From Gloeopeniophorella convolvens (Eukaryota; Basidiomycota; Agaricomycetes; Russulales), in the NCBI GenBank assembly GCA_022496205.1, contig WTXD01000013.1:496001-560000 (forward strand): DNA of 64,000 nucleotides. The letters run 5' to 3'. Positions 24,601 through 35,733 of this stretch are shown here, piece after piece (the first letter of the stretch is position 1; each line of letters starts with the position of its first letter). A program made the translations under genes and the position numbers. The notes under the pieces are model-generated. The model was not told the origin of the DNA, did not search any database, and worked only from the letters and a program-made list of their open reading frames with translations.

Positions 24601-26301
24601 TCAATGGCGCGGGCAGAACGACCGGTGTGCTGCGGTTCCAGGGCGCGAGCAGGGCGTTCGGCGTCTTCTGTCTTCAAAGGCTCAGTCGTCGTCCAAGACT
24701 TCCGTGACGTGACCTGCTTCGGTCCGGATGCGGAGGCAGCTGCAGCAGGCGGGACCCATGATTTCCGGAAGTTCAGAGGCGCAGCTGCTGGCGGCGACGA
24801 GGGTAACGGAGACTCAGGTTTCCATCGGTCGGTCACCAGGGATTGGCGCTTCACTAGTCCAGATCTTCCAACCTCGGGTATGGAAGAGCTCGAAGAGGCG
24901 GCTTCGAGAGCACTGCTTGCTTTCACCATCGACTGGACAAATCCGCGACCCTTGAGGCGGCTGATGCTGGGTGTTGGGTCTTTCTCCCTGGGTGAATGAA
25001 GAGAGGGTGTGCGATGCTGCGGTGTGACAGGCGTAGCCTTGGGGGTAAATGACTCTGGTCTCGGCAACGAGGGGGTGGACGTAGAATACGCAGGAAGCTT
25101 GACACCAAACGCAGGAGGTGTCGCTGCGCCAGCAAGCTGCTTAGGAGAGACAAAAGTAGGCACCGGTGACTTTGATGGAGAAGTGACAGGTGTTCTGGAT
25201 GGTAGCAATGGTCTCTTGTCATGACCTGGGATCGACGAACGCGTATCGAAGGTCGGGCTACGGGGTGACACTATACGCGGGGAGACTGGTCGCGAATGAG
25301 ACTGCTTGATGGGTGGCGGGAGGGTGGCATGGCGCGCGGGGAGTGTTCCTGTAGGAGTGCTCATGGTACGGTTCCGTGGCCTTTCAAGGTCGAGTCGAGG
25401 TTGATCAGGCTGTGGGGTTACAACCAGTTCGACATGCTGCATATATCGTTTCAGCGCCGCAGAGGATGCATTTGCGCGTGGTTCGCGAGTCGCCTCCTTC
25501 ACAACGGGTGGTTCGATACGAGGCTTGGCGGCATGTTCGGTATGTGGTGCAAACGCCTCGGGCTTCGAAATCGGGGAACGATCCCGCATGGACGCAGCGG
25601 GGGTCGGTAGATACGGCTCACGGTCAGAGATAGGAGAGACAACCCTGCGCCCTCGTGAGGCAAGCCCAGGTATAGCTATGCCACCCCTTCCGAATACCGG
25701 GTGCGGTGCGGATGAAGAGTTGATGTTGTGTTGTTCAAACAATGTTGGGTCGCTGTAATCTTGCTGTGGCGCATGTTTTGTCAATCGTGGGCCTGATGCA
25801 CGGCCCCCAATGAAGGCTGCGAATGACATGGGCTCGGAGGTAGATGGAGTAGGTGAGGTAGAAGATGTCTGTGGCAGAAAGGAAGTAGAAGGCTTTCCAA
25901 CTAGCTTCTGCAGGGCGTCGGCTTGTTCGCGTTGGCGACTGGCGACAGACTGTGGCTCCTCAAACGCGTCGTCAACGTGCGATGGGTTGGGAGAGGTGTC
26001 AAGGTCCGAAGCCACTGCATGACCTCAAGTCAACCAAAATAGGGCTTGGTACGCGCATGATTGAGGACGTACTAGGAGTGGGACCAACGGAAGAGGCACG
26101 GCCATAGCCTGCGCTTCGACGCACTCGAGCAAGACGAGAGGCAGCAATCTCCTGCTCAAGTTTCCGGTGTTCCTCTTCCTCATCAGCGTCAACTTGACGC
26201 TGCAGTGCCCTGATCTTCTGCGCCCATTCCGCCAGCCCGGGCTCCCCAGGCTTGCGCGCCGCGTTGAATTGAAGAGAAGAAGGACTTGCGGGCAGCTCCA
26301 T
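21644..26301 (-). CDS. DUF4045/gelsolin-villin repeat actin-binding protein
   Basis: The model starts at ATG 26301 with a coiled segment (LAEWAQKIRALQRQVDADEE, then SRLARVRRSAGYGRASS) typical of fungal DUF4045 proteins. A very long Ser/Pro/Thr-rich disordered region follows (about 26015-23160), including a fourfold 12-residue repeat. Splicing near 24170/24060 gives GKPLVHLTKGRPKPKKGARK. The gelsolin-like part begins LPPAKYQPSPDITSISVDVM and continues with EVLAIVHRFKTKSTGLVETK, VRSVHGNIFIDEYDL, SYVWHGKGSLPEERQAALKY and MLGDTQYASADYWKW. Next come VYLIDCIWEVFVLVGTKA and RPFAPPVHVIILPSQLPSDL. It ends LGIDPSMVP at a TGA (21644-21646). Gelsolin repeats cap or sever actin filaments. The exon count is about eight; some borders in the C-terminal third are approximate. 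Length is roughly 1350 aa. Confidence 0.87.
24507..24650 (-). repeat. 36-bp in-frame tandem repeat, four copies
   Basis: Four consecutive 36-bp units (24507-24542, 24543-24578, 24579-24614, 24615-24650) encode 12-residue units of the form ARALEPQHTGRS, ARAIEAQHTGRS, ARAVEPHHTGQP and AKALEAQHTGRS. They sit in the disordered linker of the gelsolin protein and stay in frame. Sequence differs between copies, so the expansion is not brand new. Confidence 0.9.
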
Positions 26302-26719
26302 GTCAGTGTCGTGTTGGTGAACTCAGGGCAAGTTGAAAAGCATCAGAAGGAAAGGTTAGATCTGGTTGACCGTGAGTGACCTAGTTCAGCCTGAGTGAGA
26401 ATGGGATGTGCCGTGCGGAAAGGGTGTGGCCAAATTTGGCCATCTCTGATCCTCTCAGCTGGCATCTGCAAGCGGCGTCGTATCCGAGACACTGCCGAAA
26501 CAACTATACTACTCCACTGAGCGCAAGCACCCAGCGCTCCTCTCCAGATCAAAGCCACTCGCTGTCAAGATCACTCGTTCGGACGATCGAAGGGACAGTA
26601 TCCTTATTCTAAAGTTGCCTGACTAAATACATGCAATATACTGTCCCGATCCACTGAAGAGTCCATTGTAATGTCCTGCCGTGCCTGAATGTATACGACA
26701 CAGCCTCTCGCGCTCTCGT
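26302..26719. other. Intergenic region upstream of the gelsolin gene
   Basis: This holds the presumed promoter of the gelsolin gene (start 26301, minus) and the 3' UTR of the GPI-type gene. I see no coding frame of interest. Confidence 0.5.
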
Positions 26720-27689
26720 TCAGAAGAGAGCTGTAAAGACAACCCCGAGCCCAGCGAGGAATGATAACGTGTCGCGCAAGGGGATCGATGGAACAGCACC
26801 ATTACCGCTGGCCGGCTGAGCCAGGCTCAGGCCTGCAGCAGTCTGTGAGATCCCTGAAGGTTGCTGACCATCTTTGGCGTGCCAAGTCAGTAACGGACGC
26901 CATCACAACCCATAAGACGACGCACTCAGGAAGTCAGCACCGCACGTTTTTGAGACCGTCGAGTTGCTGTTAGAGTCAATCGCCTGAGGGGATTGGGTGG
27001 CAATGATGTTGTAAGCCACTTTGTTGCAGCTACTGCACGTGGCGTTCTGAGGGAGAAAGGATGTGTCTCCGGTTAAAACCTTCGGTATGAGCGAGACGAT
27101 CCCGTTGAAGCTGAGCGTGCCCGTTGCGTTCTGAAGATCATACAACTCCTCTACAATACAGAGCTGATTGGCGTTATCGCTGAAGTGAATTGTCAAGGTT
27201 ACGGGTGAGGTATAACACTGAAGGAGCACATACTCTTTGAGACACGCGATCTGTCGTACGAGTGGATAAAGCTCTTGCACGGATGGGATGATACTCGCAT
27301 CGGCATCGCTGCTGATACCAAGAGGTGCAAGGTCAGACGAACATCCTTCTGTTATGTTGGTCACAAATGTGGCGAGAGTCTGGTTTGAACATGGATCCTT
27401 GGAGCAGAAGCCGGACAACCAGGCACCAATAGGGGCGACTAATGAGGTGTCCGCGCCAGCAAGGCCCAAAGGAATAAGACCAGCAGCGTTAATGCATTCT
27501 CCTTCTGTGGAAGCAGCCAAGCCAGCGAGAGTTGTCTGGCATTGTGAGGAGAGGCTGTAGCAACACACATGTCAGGACTCAGAGAGCCATCCTCGTGGGT
27601 TGACAATAGGATACTGACGAAGTAGCCTGTGCAGAGACGGAAATAATCCCAGTGACCAGCACTGCGGAGACGGCAAGTGGGTGGAACAT
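26720..27689 (-). CDS. Secreted Cys-containing protein, probably GPI-anchored
   Basis: No function is known. The start at ATG 27689 gives a signal peptide (MFHPLAVSAVLVTGIISVSA). An intron follows, and the main exon begins SLSSQCQTTLAGLAAS. The body has regularly spaced cysteines (FCSKDPCSNQT, CLKEYVLLQCYTS, NATCSSCNKVAYNI) and several N-glycosylation sequons, as in basidiomycete secreted proteins with paired CxxC-type spacing. The last intron joins TCGADFL to a Gly/Ser-rich segment. The tail ends in a hydrophobic stretch (DTLSFLAGLGVVFTALF) right before the stop at 26720. A small-residue region plus a hydrophobic C-terminus suggests GPI attachment at the cell surface. The 3' acceptor is one of two nearby choices. 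Confidence 0.75.
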
Positions 27690-28493
27690 TTAGGGTGAGG
27701 ACAACAAGAACGAGCACCAAGCTATCGTGTGGCGCGGGGGGAAAGACAACGGGTCTGAATTGAACGACTCGAAGCTACTGCGGTGCTTTTTATAGGGAGG
27801 TACCCAAGTTTACCCGGGCCAAGCCAGCTTGGAATGAGCATATGAGCAATATGCTGTGCGTGGTTACTTATGTCATGTGTTCGTCTGGACGACTGGCAGT
27901 CCGAAGTCAAGTCTGAAACCAAGCAGAGCCAAGCCCACGTGGTGTCCAGCCGGCGAAGAGAGGCCGTTGGGCGTCTATCACCGAGTACATTTAACTGGGC
28001 GCTTGGTAGATCTTATAACCCGAATTGTTGTGCGGCGGCCACGACCTCACCTTGTCTATGCTCAGACACTCGAAGATTGGGACATTGACGCATTGACACT
28101 CAGCTACTGGCAATTCTGCCAACGGTGCAACTCAGCGATTCGAGACACTTAGCAGCCGGAAAATGTGTCAGGACGTGGCTGCTTTCACCATGCTTCTCAC
28201 CCGAACTGGTCATGGCTTGCCTGTTTCTGGTCGACCTATTTCTTGAGAGAACGCTTTGATACGCTCTCTCACCCTTCCCTCCCTCTCTCCATAGTGTAGT
28301 GGTACGGACACCAGCATGCAGACCTTTGCTTCCGACCAAGCCTCCACACCACCGATTGTCACGTTGTGCGTCTCTCCATCCACGTAATACATAGGCAGAT
28401 AGGCGGGCTCAATGCGATCGCAGGGAGCCTCTTGGGACCTGGCTCGACGGTTGTAGAGGGATTGGCCTCCATTCTTTCAATGGTACGGAAGGA
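27690..28493. other. Intergenic region with one possible gene fragment
   Basis: This stretch lies upstream of two divergent genes: the GPI-type protein (minus) and the coiled-coil protein (plus). It should include both promoters. The only structure noticed is a short amidohydrolase-like fragment near 28324-28371, listed separately. Confidence 0.5.
28324..28371 (-). pseudogene. Possible relic of an amidohydrolase C-terminal segment
   Basis: The minus strand encodes HNVTIGGVEAWSEAK, close to HNVTVGIGIEEAWSARN of the amidohydrolase at 40884-44740. On the plus strand the stretch tgtcacgttgtgcg also resembles gtcacgttgtgcgaga near 30535 in the nearer paralog. The match is only about 16 residues and has a small gap, so chance is possible. 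It lies on the same strand as, and downstream of, the 30216-34056 gene. Confidence 0.3.
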
Positions 28494-29924
28494 ATGCATC
28501 GCCCTGGTCTACCCCTACTAATGTGTTTTGGCGGACTAGATCCTCGGCCGCAGTCCAAGACCGCAAACTATATGCGAGCTCCGGGAGACCAACCCATAGT
28601 GCCCGTCGTATCTCCTCTGGTTACGATCAAAGGTCGTATCAATGTCCCTCAAGATGATAGCGTGTCCCTAGGAGAGCTCGACAGGTCGCGCCACAGTGCC
28701 GACATGAGTCGTACTCAAGGGTCACCAAAGGATGCACAGGAAACCACTGGTTGGCGATCAAGGAACCCTCGCGCAAAGCCCGCTGAACGACCAAGCGTGT
28801 ACCCCGCCACCGGGGTCGACAAAGAAAACATCTCGCTGATAACATCGCCTGCCTCCAATATCACACGGGCAGCCACGCCTCCACTTTCCTCTTCCACTAG
28901 CACAGTTTCGTCGCCGGCGGGTCTATGCATTCCTCAAGGTGCAGCACCGCTGCAAAACTTCCTTACCATGGACTCGTGCGCCAAGCGCATTGATTTCGAC
29001 CTCAGGACGCTCGATGATGATCCACGGTCTATCATTGAGCTACTGAAAGCTACTCAAAGTGATCGCGATAAATGGATGATCGTCGGTGCGTTCTACAAGC
29101 GCAAGGGCAACGTTTACGCAGCTTTGACCGTCGTGTCGACAATGGTGAAAGGTAACTCCCCTCGAATACCGCAAGTCCTTCGTGCTAACTGCCATCGTGG
29201 TTCAGTGCTGGAGGAATTCGGGTTTAAATCCAACGATATGACGCCGGCGTTCCTTATGCTGTCGAGCTGTCACACCGAGCTTTGGAAACAATCTCGTACC
29301 CCGGACGGCTCCGAAACGGAAACGTCTCTCGCTCACCTCGACAAGTCTCGACGCTGGCTACAGCTTGTCTACGGTTCACTCTATTCTGACTCCCTTGAAG
29401 ATGACGATTGGGCAACACGTAGCGCACTCGAGATGGTCGACCATCCCTCGTGCCCATTGCATGTTGCATCTCCCAAATCACCGAGGGCAGCCATCAAGCG
29501 TGATATACAGGACTTACGCGACCTTCAGGCTACTAATTTCGAGGAGCTAGACAACGTGCGAGCGGCCAAACGGCGACTCGAAGACGAGGCTGCGAGCGAG
29601 CGAGCGACGCGACGCCGACTTGAACGGACGTTGCATGATCTGGAGGCGAGACTAGCCAAAGCACAACGACGCGCCGATGCCGCGGGTTCACTCGCGCGCC
29701 TGGAGGTGAGCGCACGGAGAAGGTGTGAAGACGCCATCGCCGAAGAACGAGCAAAGCGTTGGGCGCTCGAAGATCAACTCAAGGCCCAGTCCCAGAGCGC
29801 GAAGCCTTTACTCGAAGGGCTTGCTAATTTGTTTCAAAAATCGACCACGCAGGCGAAAACTAGCGCCCCAGTTGGCCTTGGCCTCAAGGGCTTGCACGCG
29901 GAAACTTACAATGATCGTTCCTGA
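28494..29924 (+). CDS. Hypothetical protein with helical domain and C-terminal coiled coil
   Basis: I do not recognise a family. Two exons (28494-29151, 29206-29924) give 458 aa. The N-terminal 160 residues are Ser/Pro-rich and probably disordered. A compact helical segment follows: RIDFDLRTLDDDPRSIIELL, RDKWMIVGAFYKRKGNVYAA, VLEEFGFKSNDMTPAFLML. From about residue 345 the protein is Arg/Glu/Ala-rich (RRLEDEAASERATRRRLERT; EEERAKRWALEDQL-like) and should form a long coiled coil. The 54-nt intron has no in-frame stop, so an unspliced form (476 aa) is also open. Later ATGs could serve as the start; ATG 28494 is simply the longest. It converges with the amidohydrolase at 30216. Confidence 0.72.
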   Translation: MHRPGLPLLMCFGGLDPRPQSKTANYMRAPGDQPIVPVVSPLVTIKGRINVPQDDSVSLGELDRSRHSADMSRTQGSPKDAQETTGWRSRNPRAKPAERPSVYPATGVDKENISLITSPASNITRAATPPLSSSTSTVSSPAGLCIPQGAAPLQNFLTMDSCAKRIDFDLRTLDDDPRSIIELLKATQSDRDKWMIVGAFYKRKGNVYAALTVVSTMVKGNSPRIPQVLRANCHRGSVLEEFGFKSNDMTPAFLMLSSCHTELWKQSRTPDGSETETSLAHLDKSRRWLQLVYGSLYSDSLEDDDWATRSALEMVDHPSCPLHVASPKSPRAAIKRDIQDLRDLQATNFEELDNVRAAKRRLEDEAASERATRRRLERTLHDLEARLAKAQRRADAAGSLARLEVSARRRCEDAIAEERAKRWALEDQLKAQSQSAKPLLEGLANLFQKSTTQAKTSAPVGLGLKGLHAETYNDRS

Positions 29925-30215
29925 CGGCGCCTCCCCCGCGTTGTCGCGTTCCTCGTTCTGTCGCACTGCCTAGTAACTTCTTTTCGCACAATCAGACCAC
30001 ATACCATCTCACGTTTGCCATACATGCAATACCCATACCACTACCGCCTCTTCTCACTGCCTCCGAATTCACTGTCCGTACAGAATTCATAATAGCATCT
30101 CCCTTCGATCAGACATTCAGTCGCCAACCATGCAAGTAATAGAGATCAAATGTGTTGTTACATTCCATTTCTTTAGATTAGCACAGAATGACATCAATCG
30201 TTGGAGGATCAACGC

Positions 30216-33200
30216 TTAGAAAAGGTCGACTGCTTTGCGAACGGAAGAGACGACAGCGACGACCTTGCTCTCAAAAGAGAGCAAGTCGCCACCCTCAGTC
30301 GCCACGAGATCTGCTGTGTGCTTGGAGCACTTAACCCCCAGGAGCTTCCCAAGGTTCGTGGATGCCAGAGCAATAGCCTGCGACTTGGAAATCCGTCCGC
30401 CAGCTTCCAGGGCAACCTACGAAGGATCAAGAAATCAGATGACTGAAGGGTACGCAGAGGTCGAGAAACCGACCCAGCCAATATCGAAGCGCGCAGACGC
30501 TGCGGATGATGATTCGTCGACTCCGACCCCTACGGTCACGTTGTGCGAGAGAAGGACGGAAATCGCGCTGTCCGCAGACAGCGGCGGGCCAGGCAGGCTG
30601 GGAACGGCAACCGTCAACAACCCAAGCGCACCTCGAACGTTACGGTGGGACTCACATGCGTCGCTGGTCCCACGTCCTAGGGAAGGGCCGCGCGCGCGTC
30701 AGAACGACGCCTACATTGGCCTCTGCGAGTTCTGCCGCCAGGAGGTGAGCTTCGGTGGCACCAGCGATGGTCACTTGAAGCGGGAAGCCGGTGTGCCCTT
30801 CAACTTCGCGCTTGACCTCGATGAGAGTCGCGATGACGTCGGCACTGTGTGTCTCGATTATAAGCGGGATGCGGCCCTGACCGCGTGCAATATTGAGCGT
30901 GAAAAAGCTTAAACTGTATTCCTGCACGTACGGTTACGACATCCGCAAAGTGCTCCGAGGAGTCGTCCCCTTGCGCCGGACCATTCAAGTAGGCAGCGAG
31001 GAGTATACGGCGGAGCAGCGCTATCTGTGTGCTCACGCTCGGTTGCCTCCCACCGCCCACGATAGCGAGGTGAAGGCCCGTCACGTCCTGCAGAACCGCG
31101 CCGTGCTCGAGCTTGTGCCTGGCGCCGAGGGAAAATTCCACGCCGAGACCGCCGAGGAAGCCAGCATGGCTCGGCACCGTGATTGCTCGTGTGACTCCGG
31201 CGCGGTAGGCCAAGCTGGTAGCAAGGGATACGTATGCCCTTCAGTCACTCGTGTCGGACGAAGAAGGTCGATTGGAACGTACAGTGCATTGCGACCGGCG
31301 AACTGTAGTCCATCGACTGCGCGGACAATGATTCCTCCCTCAGCGACTCCGGGGACAGGGCCTACAAGTGGATCGAAGACGGTGCCGTCGCCTGTGGAAA
31401 CCTCGCCTTGTATTTCTGAGAGTCCCAACGCCGAGCCGTACGATACGAGGCCGGGGCTTATCGAGCCTCCTTTCAAATCAATGACTCGTACTGGGGTGCC
31501 ATGAGTAAGGTCATCAAAGGAGCAGGTCGACTCAGACGGGCCGAAGCACGCCACGCTCCCGTTGTGAACCAGCACGACACCAGAATCGAGGTTGCGAACC
31601 GAGAACGCGTCTTCGACGTTCTCTCCATCAGCATCCGGAAGGAATAAACCCTTGACGTTCTTGAACAGTACATCACCGACGTGCGTATCGTTGGGGAGCA
31701 GTGGCGGAAGACCGTCGTATTTGAGGGTTTCAGAGGCTTCACGATCAAAGTTCGGGACCTTTGGTGCGCTCTGCAGAGAGTCGGGCTTGTGCAAGATATG
31801 CGGAGCATCGAGCTGGGCAATCCCATCTATATAGACCTGCGTCGGCGTTGCTCCCAGAGCCAGCGGGTGGCTATCCCACAAGACCAGGTCTAGATGGGTC
31901 GCGATGATCATTAGCGCAATCACAGAGAACTGCAGCAGTGCAGCACACCTGCGTCCCAGCCTGGTGTCGATGACGAATCAAGTCAGCAGTCATTTAGTCT
32001 GACCAGGTATTGTCAAAGTTCCTACCTTCCTTGATGTAGCCGATACGGTAGTCCAAGGCAACAGCGTGAGCAGGCTGAGTTGTCACCGAACCCAAAGCAA
32101 GATGTTCGGGTAAGCCATAGTAATACGCCTGCTGGGCCTCATGCAGTAGATACCGAGAGTTTGATACCGGGTGGTCGCTCTGTGTAAGGGTGAGCATATA
32201 CGGAATGGGTCAAAAATCATGACGAACCTTAAGGATGACACTGATTCCATTATCTGCCAGGATACGGGGAGCGAACTCGGAACCGCGGTACGCCTCGCGC
32301 TTATACCTAGAGGTGGGACACAACGTAAACGAACAACCCGAAAGTTGCACAATACGCAGGAAGATCAACCTGGCGTGAGTTGCGAAGATGGCAGCAGCAG
32401 GTGGTGGGCCTAATTTGATGCGGGAAACTGTCAAGGATAACTTGCCACGAGGTATGGAAAGAAGGCGCACCGTATGCTCTCTTCAGTACATCTGGAACAA
32501 GATAGGCTTCGTGGGCATGATGGACCGCGGCGATAGAGAATTTGAATTCGTTGGAAAGCTAGAGCGGGAATACCGAATCAGAAGCCGCAAGACGGACGGC
32601 TGGAACTGGCATCACCCGAATCAGGTCATCTAGGTCAACTGCCTCGTAACAGTGCGTTTGAACCTGGACACTATTTCAGCGACTGATGATAAAACTAATT
32701 GCCAGTGAGTTCACATACCCTCACGCGTCCACGCAGCACGTCCACGAGAGCCTCCCACTGCAACTCTTCGGGGAACTCGCCGAGGTCTGCCCATTGACCA
32801 GAGAAAGCTTGTTTGCAGTACGCATCCTGCTTTTCCTTGATCTGGCGAGCTTTGTCGTATCTGTTATCAACCCGCTCATTGAGTGTATCCAGGCGATGGT
32901 CTGACCATGTCCTTACGCCTGACGGAACGCCCAAACCGTATCCATGCGTGTCGCATCATAAACCCGGCCTCCATATAAGATTAGCGATGTGTGACTTCAT
33001 AGAATGGGGCATAGACATACTTGGATTCTCCCCTGATGTCGGTTTAAAGATGTGAGTCGCCCCAAAAGAAGAGCGAAATCATACCACAAGCATGTCTATC
33101 ATTGAGAAATCAGTCACTTTCAGTATTCGGCTGTATGCTCGGTGAGCGACGTACTTCATCTGTCTCCACGGAAGGGCCCCAGACGTAGGATGTGTGCCGT

Positions 33201-34056
33201 TCAACGCATACGGGGGCTCTAATAGCATAGACGTCGGCGACCGTTCTGCCGTCTTGCGCAACTTTATCGTGAAAGCCTGTCCGCCTACATCCACCGTCAG
33301 ACATGCATCCATAACTCATCACAATAAGGGACTCGCCAATAGCATTTGCAGAACCAGGCAGAACCAGCGCCGTCGTCACGCCTCCAGAAATGGAGAGTGG
33401 GTACGAGTCGTCGTGCGTGTTCAACCCGTCAAGGGAGCGAAGCCAAGGTAGGATAGTACCCTTGAACGAGTTTCCATCGTTGGCACCGGCGAGGTGAGGA
33501 GCCGAAAGGACACCGAGGTGAGAATGGGCATCAACAATGCTGATGCAAAGATCAATCACAAGTTTGACTTCGAAATTGCTGAGAATGCACACCCTGGCGT
33601 AATCCAAGCACCCTGTGCGTTCACGATAGTGAGGCTGTTCTGCCTGTGAAGTCGCTTCACCAGTTCCACGTCAACTTCGCCGACGCCCTTGATGACACCC
33701 TGGTCGAAGTAGACGTGGCCTTCAAGCGCTTCGGTTCCATTCGCGCTTCCCGTCCAGATGCGCGCGTTCAGAATGAGAGTAGGAGGTGTACCCGGGGCGT
33801 GACGATCCGACCTCACGCGTTCGTGGAAGTCAGGTGATGGCCCAGGCTTGAGGTCGAGCGAACGACAACGAGTGAGGCTTTGTTCGGCATGGATTGGAAC
33901 AGAAGCGATCTGGGCTAGGTCGGCGATTTGCCTGGCATAGAAGAACTGGAGTGCCACAAGGATGAGCACCGCGCTGCAGATGAGCCTCTTGCGATAATTT
34001 AGGCCACGCTGTACAGGCGCAGCTGACGTAGGTACCGGCAGCAGAGCCTCGCCCAT
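30216..34056 (-). CDS. Membrane-anchored amidohydrolase (metal-dependent hydrolase), paralog A
   Basis: Large amidohydrolase-superfamily protein of roughly 900-1000 aa in about 14 exons. ATG 34056 precedes a short basic stretch and a signal anchor (RLICSAVLILVALQFFYA), so the enzyme should face the secretory lumen or cell exterior. The first module has TLILNARIWTG, the metal-binding HxH in IVDAHSHLGV, THDDSYPLSISGGVTTALVL and QTHCYEAVDLDDLIR. Further ligand motifs are AAVHHAHEAYLVPDVLKRAY and the aspartate motif SDHPVSNSRYLLHEAQQ. A second module starts with DSGVVLVHNGSVACFG and IDLKGGSISPGLVSYGSALG, where the HxH is absent. The end is SFESKVVAVVSSVRKAVDLF (TAA 30216-30218). Fungal relatives are often labelled carbohydrate esterase family 9-like or imidazolonepropionase-like; the substrate is unknown. 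Paralog B lies at 40884-44740 in opposite orientation. Confidence 0.88.
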
Positions 34057-34826
34057 GTCTCAACGTCGAGGTTGGGGACAACGAGTGCTCAATTGATGGA
34101 CGGCCCATATCTCAGTCGAGGAGAGCCGAAGCGGAACCGTGGGCGCCGTCTCCGACTCTCACGCGCGTCGCGCGCCATGCGGATAAGATTGCGCGCGCTT
34201 GTGTGAAATATTCCAGCTGACCAAGTGCTCCCGTCTTTGATTCAAACTTGTCCGTCGCGCTGATGTTGGAAGAGGGAAGGGAGTCGTATATCGGCGCTTG
34301 GCAACGTCTCGTTGTGACGTTAGCGCGATGCTCACAAACTCCAGTTAAATCACATCCCTAACGAGGCATCTACCGATGTGCCATACTCGAAGATGTATAA
34401 CATCTACAAATACCCTAGAGTAAACAGAATCTATATATGGCTTATTCAACCTCGTCGAAGCGGTCATATTGCACACCGGGTGTTGGAGATAAGCTCACGG
34501 CCCGACAACAGACGTTGAAAATAGGCACCCGCAAAATAGAGATGGGAACATCGAAGAAAGGCGCGCCTCATGTGTTGAATCCGATTTCCGGGAGACCAGT
34601 GGCCATAACAATCAGGACGAAGGGAACGATAACAATGCAACTTCTCCGGCTCACGTGATCGAGCGAAAGCTACTGTATAGATGCTCGGGAAGAGCCGAGT
34701 GGCCCCTAAACCTTGTTTGTGAGAGCAAGCCCAGCACATCCAAACAGAACGGAGCGGCCCTGGTCGTCGTCGATAATCTCGCTTTCGCACAGCAGGTAAC
34801 CTCTCTTCACTTCTTCTATTCCCAAA
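34057..34826. promoter_or_regulatory. Divergent promoter region between amidohydrolase A and RPS5
   Basis: This 770-bp stretch separates two divergent start codons. A pyrimidine-rich tract (cttcacttcttctattccc) lies just before the RPS5 ATG. Short ORFs at 34437-34658 and 34464-34841 have no family match. Confidence 0.5.
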
Positions 34827-35733
34827 ATGGCCGCTGTCCAAACATTGCCCAAGGACGTTTCAAAGATCGGACAGGAGGTTAAGCTGTTCGGAAAGTGGGA
34901 GACCCAGGAGTGCGTCCTAAGCTCATACTACATTTCACACTGGGGAGACTAACTGACCATCGACCTCGCAGCGTCGAGGTCAAGGACATCTCGTTGGCTG
35001 ACTACATCCAAATCCGCCACGCTGTCTACCTTCCCCACACCGCTGGCCGATATGCCAAGAAGCAGTTCAAGAAGGCCCAGATGCCCATCGTTGAGCGTCT
35101 TGTGGACAGGTTCGGTTGAGAGCCCTGGCCATACGCCCAAGACTTACCGTGAAGATCCTAGTCTCATGATGAAGGGCCGCAACAACGGCAAGAAGCTCTT
35201 GGCCGTCCGCATTGTTGCCCACGCATTCGAAATCATCCACCTCCTCTCAGACCAGAACCCCATTCAGGTGCGTTCCCGTACTCGCCTCGCAAACGTTTGC
35301 TCAAATCGCCATTTGAAACTCAGGTCCTTGTTGATGCTATCGTCAACACTGGTCCCCGTGAGGACTCTACCCGTATCGGCTCGCAAGGTACCGTTCGTCG
35401 CCAGGCAGTCGATGTTTCACCTCTGCGGAGAGTGAACCAGGCGATTGCCCTGCTCACTATTGGTGTGCGTGAAGTCCTGGAATGTGATATTCGTGTACAC
35501 TTTTGACCGGATCCTCTGACAGACGCGTGAGTCCGCGTTCCGCAACGTAAAGTCCGTCGCGGAGTGCCTTGCCGATGAGCTCATCAATGCGGCAAAGGGC
35601 TCCTCGAACTCGTACGCCATCAAGGTCTGTTTGTCGTGCAGACTGTCAGCTTTCTTTCGCTCATTCATCACTCTGCTATCGCCGCTTGCAGAAAAAGGAC
35701 GAGCTCGAGCGTGTCGCCAAGTCGAATCGGTGA
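34827..35733 (+). CDS. RPS5: 40S ribosomal protein uS7 (RPS5)
   Basis: Small-subunit head protein that contacts mRNA and the E-site tRNA. Six exons (34827-34909, 34972-35109, 35162-35267, 35324-35464, 35523-35624, 35692-35733) sum to 612 nt (203 aa), the normal eukaryotic length. It begins [20 protein letters not shown]. Conserved blocks are [78 protein letters not shown] and [20 protein letters not shown]. It ends [13 protein letters not shown], the universal eukaryotic C-terminus. The third exon starts at the acceptor ctag just before tctcatgatg (VDSLMMKG). Gene density around it is low for this window. Confidence 0.98.

Noticed and set aside
28295..28360. tRNA-like stretch (tagtgtagtggtac resembles an A box)
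   Set aside because: No matching B box at proper distance and no acceptor or anticodon stem could be folded. The stretch fits better as part of an amidohydrolase-like fragment.
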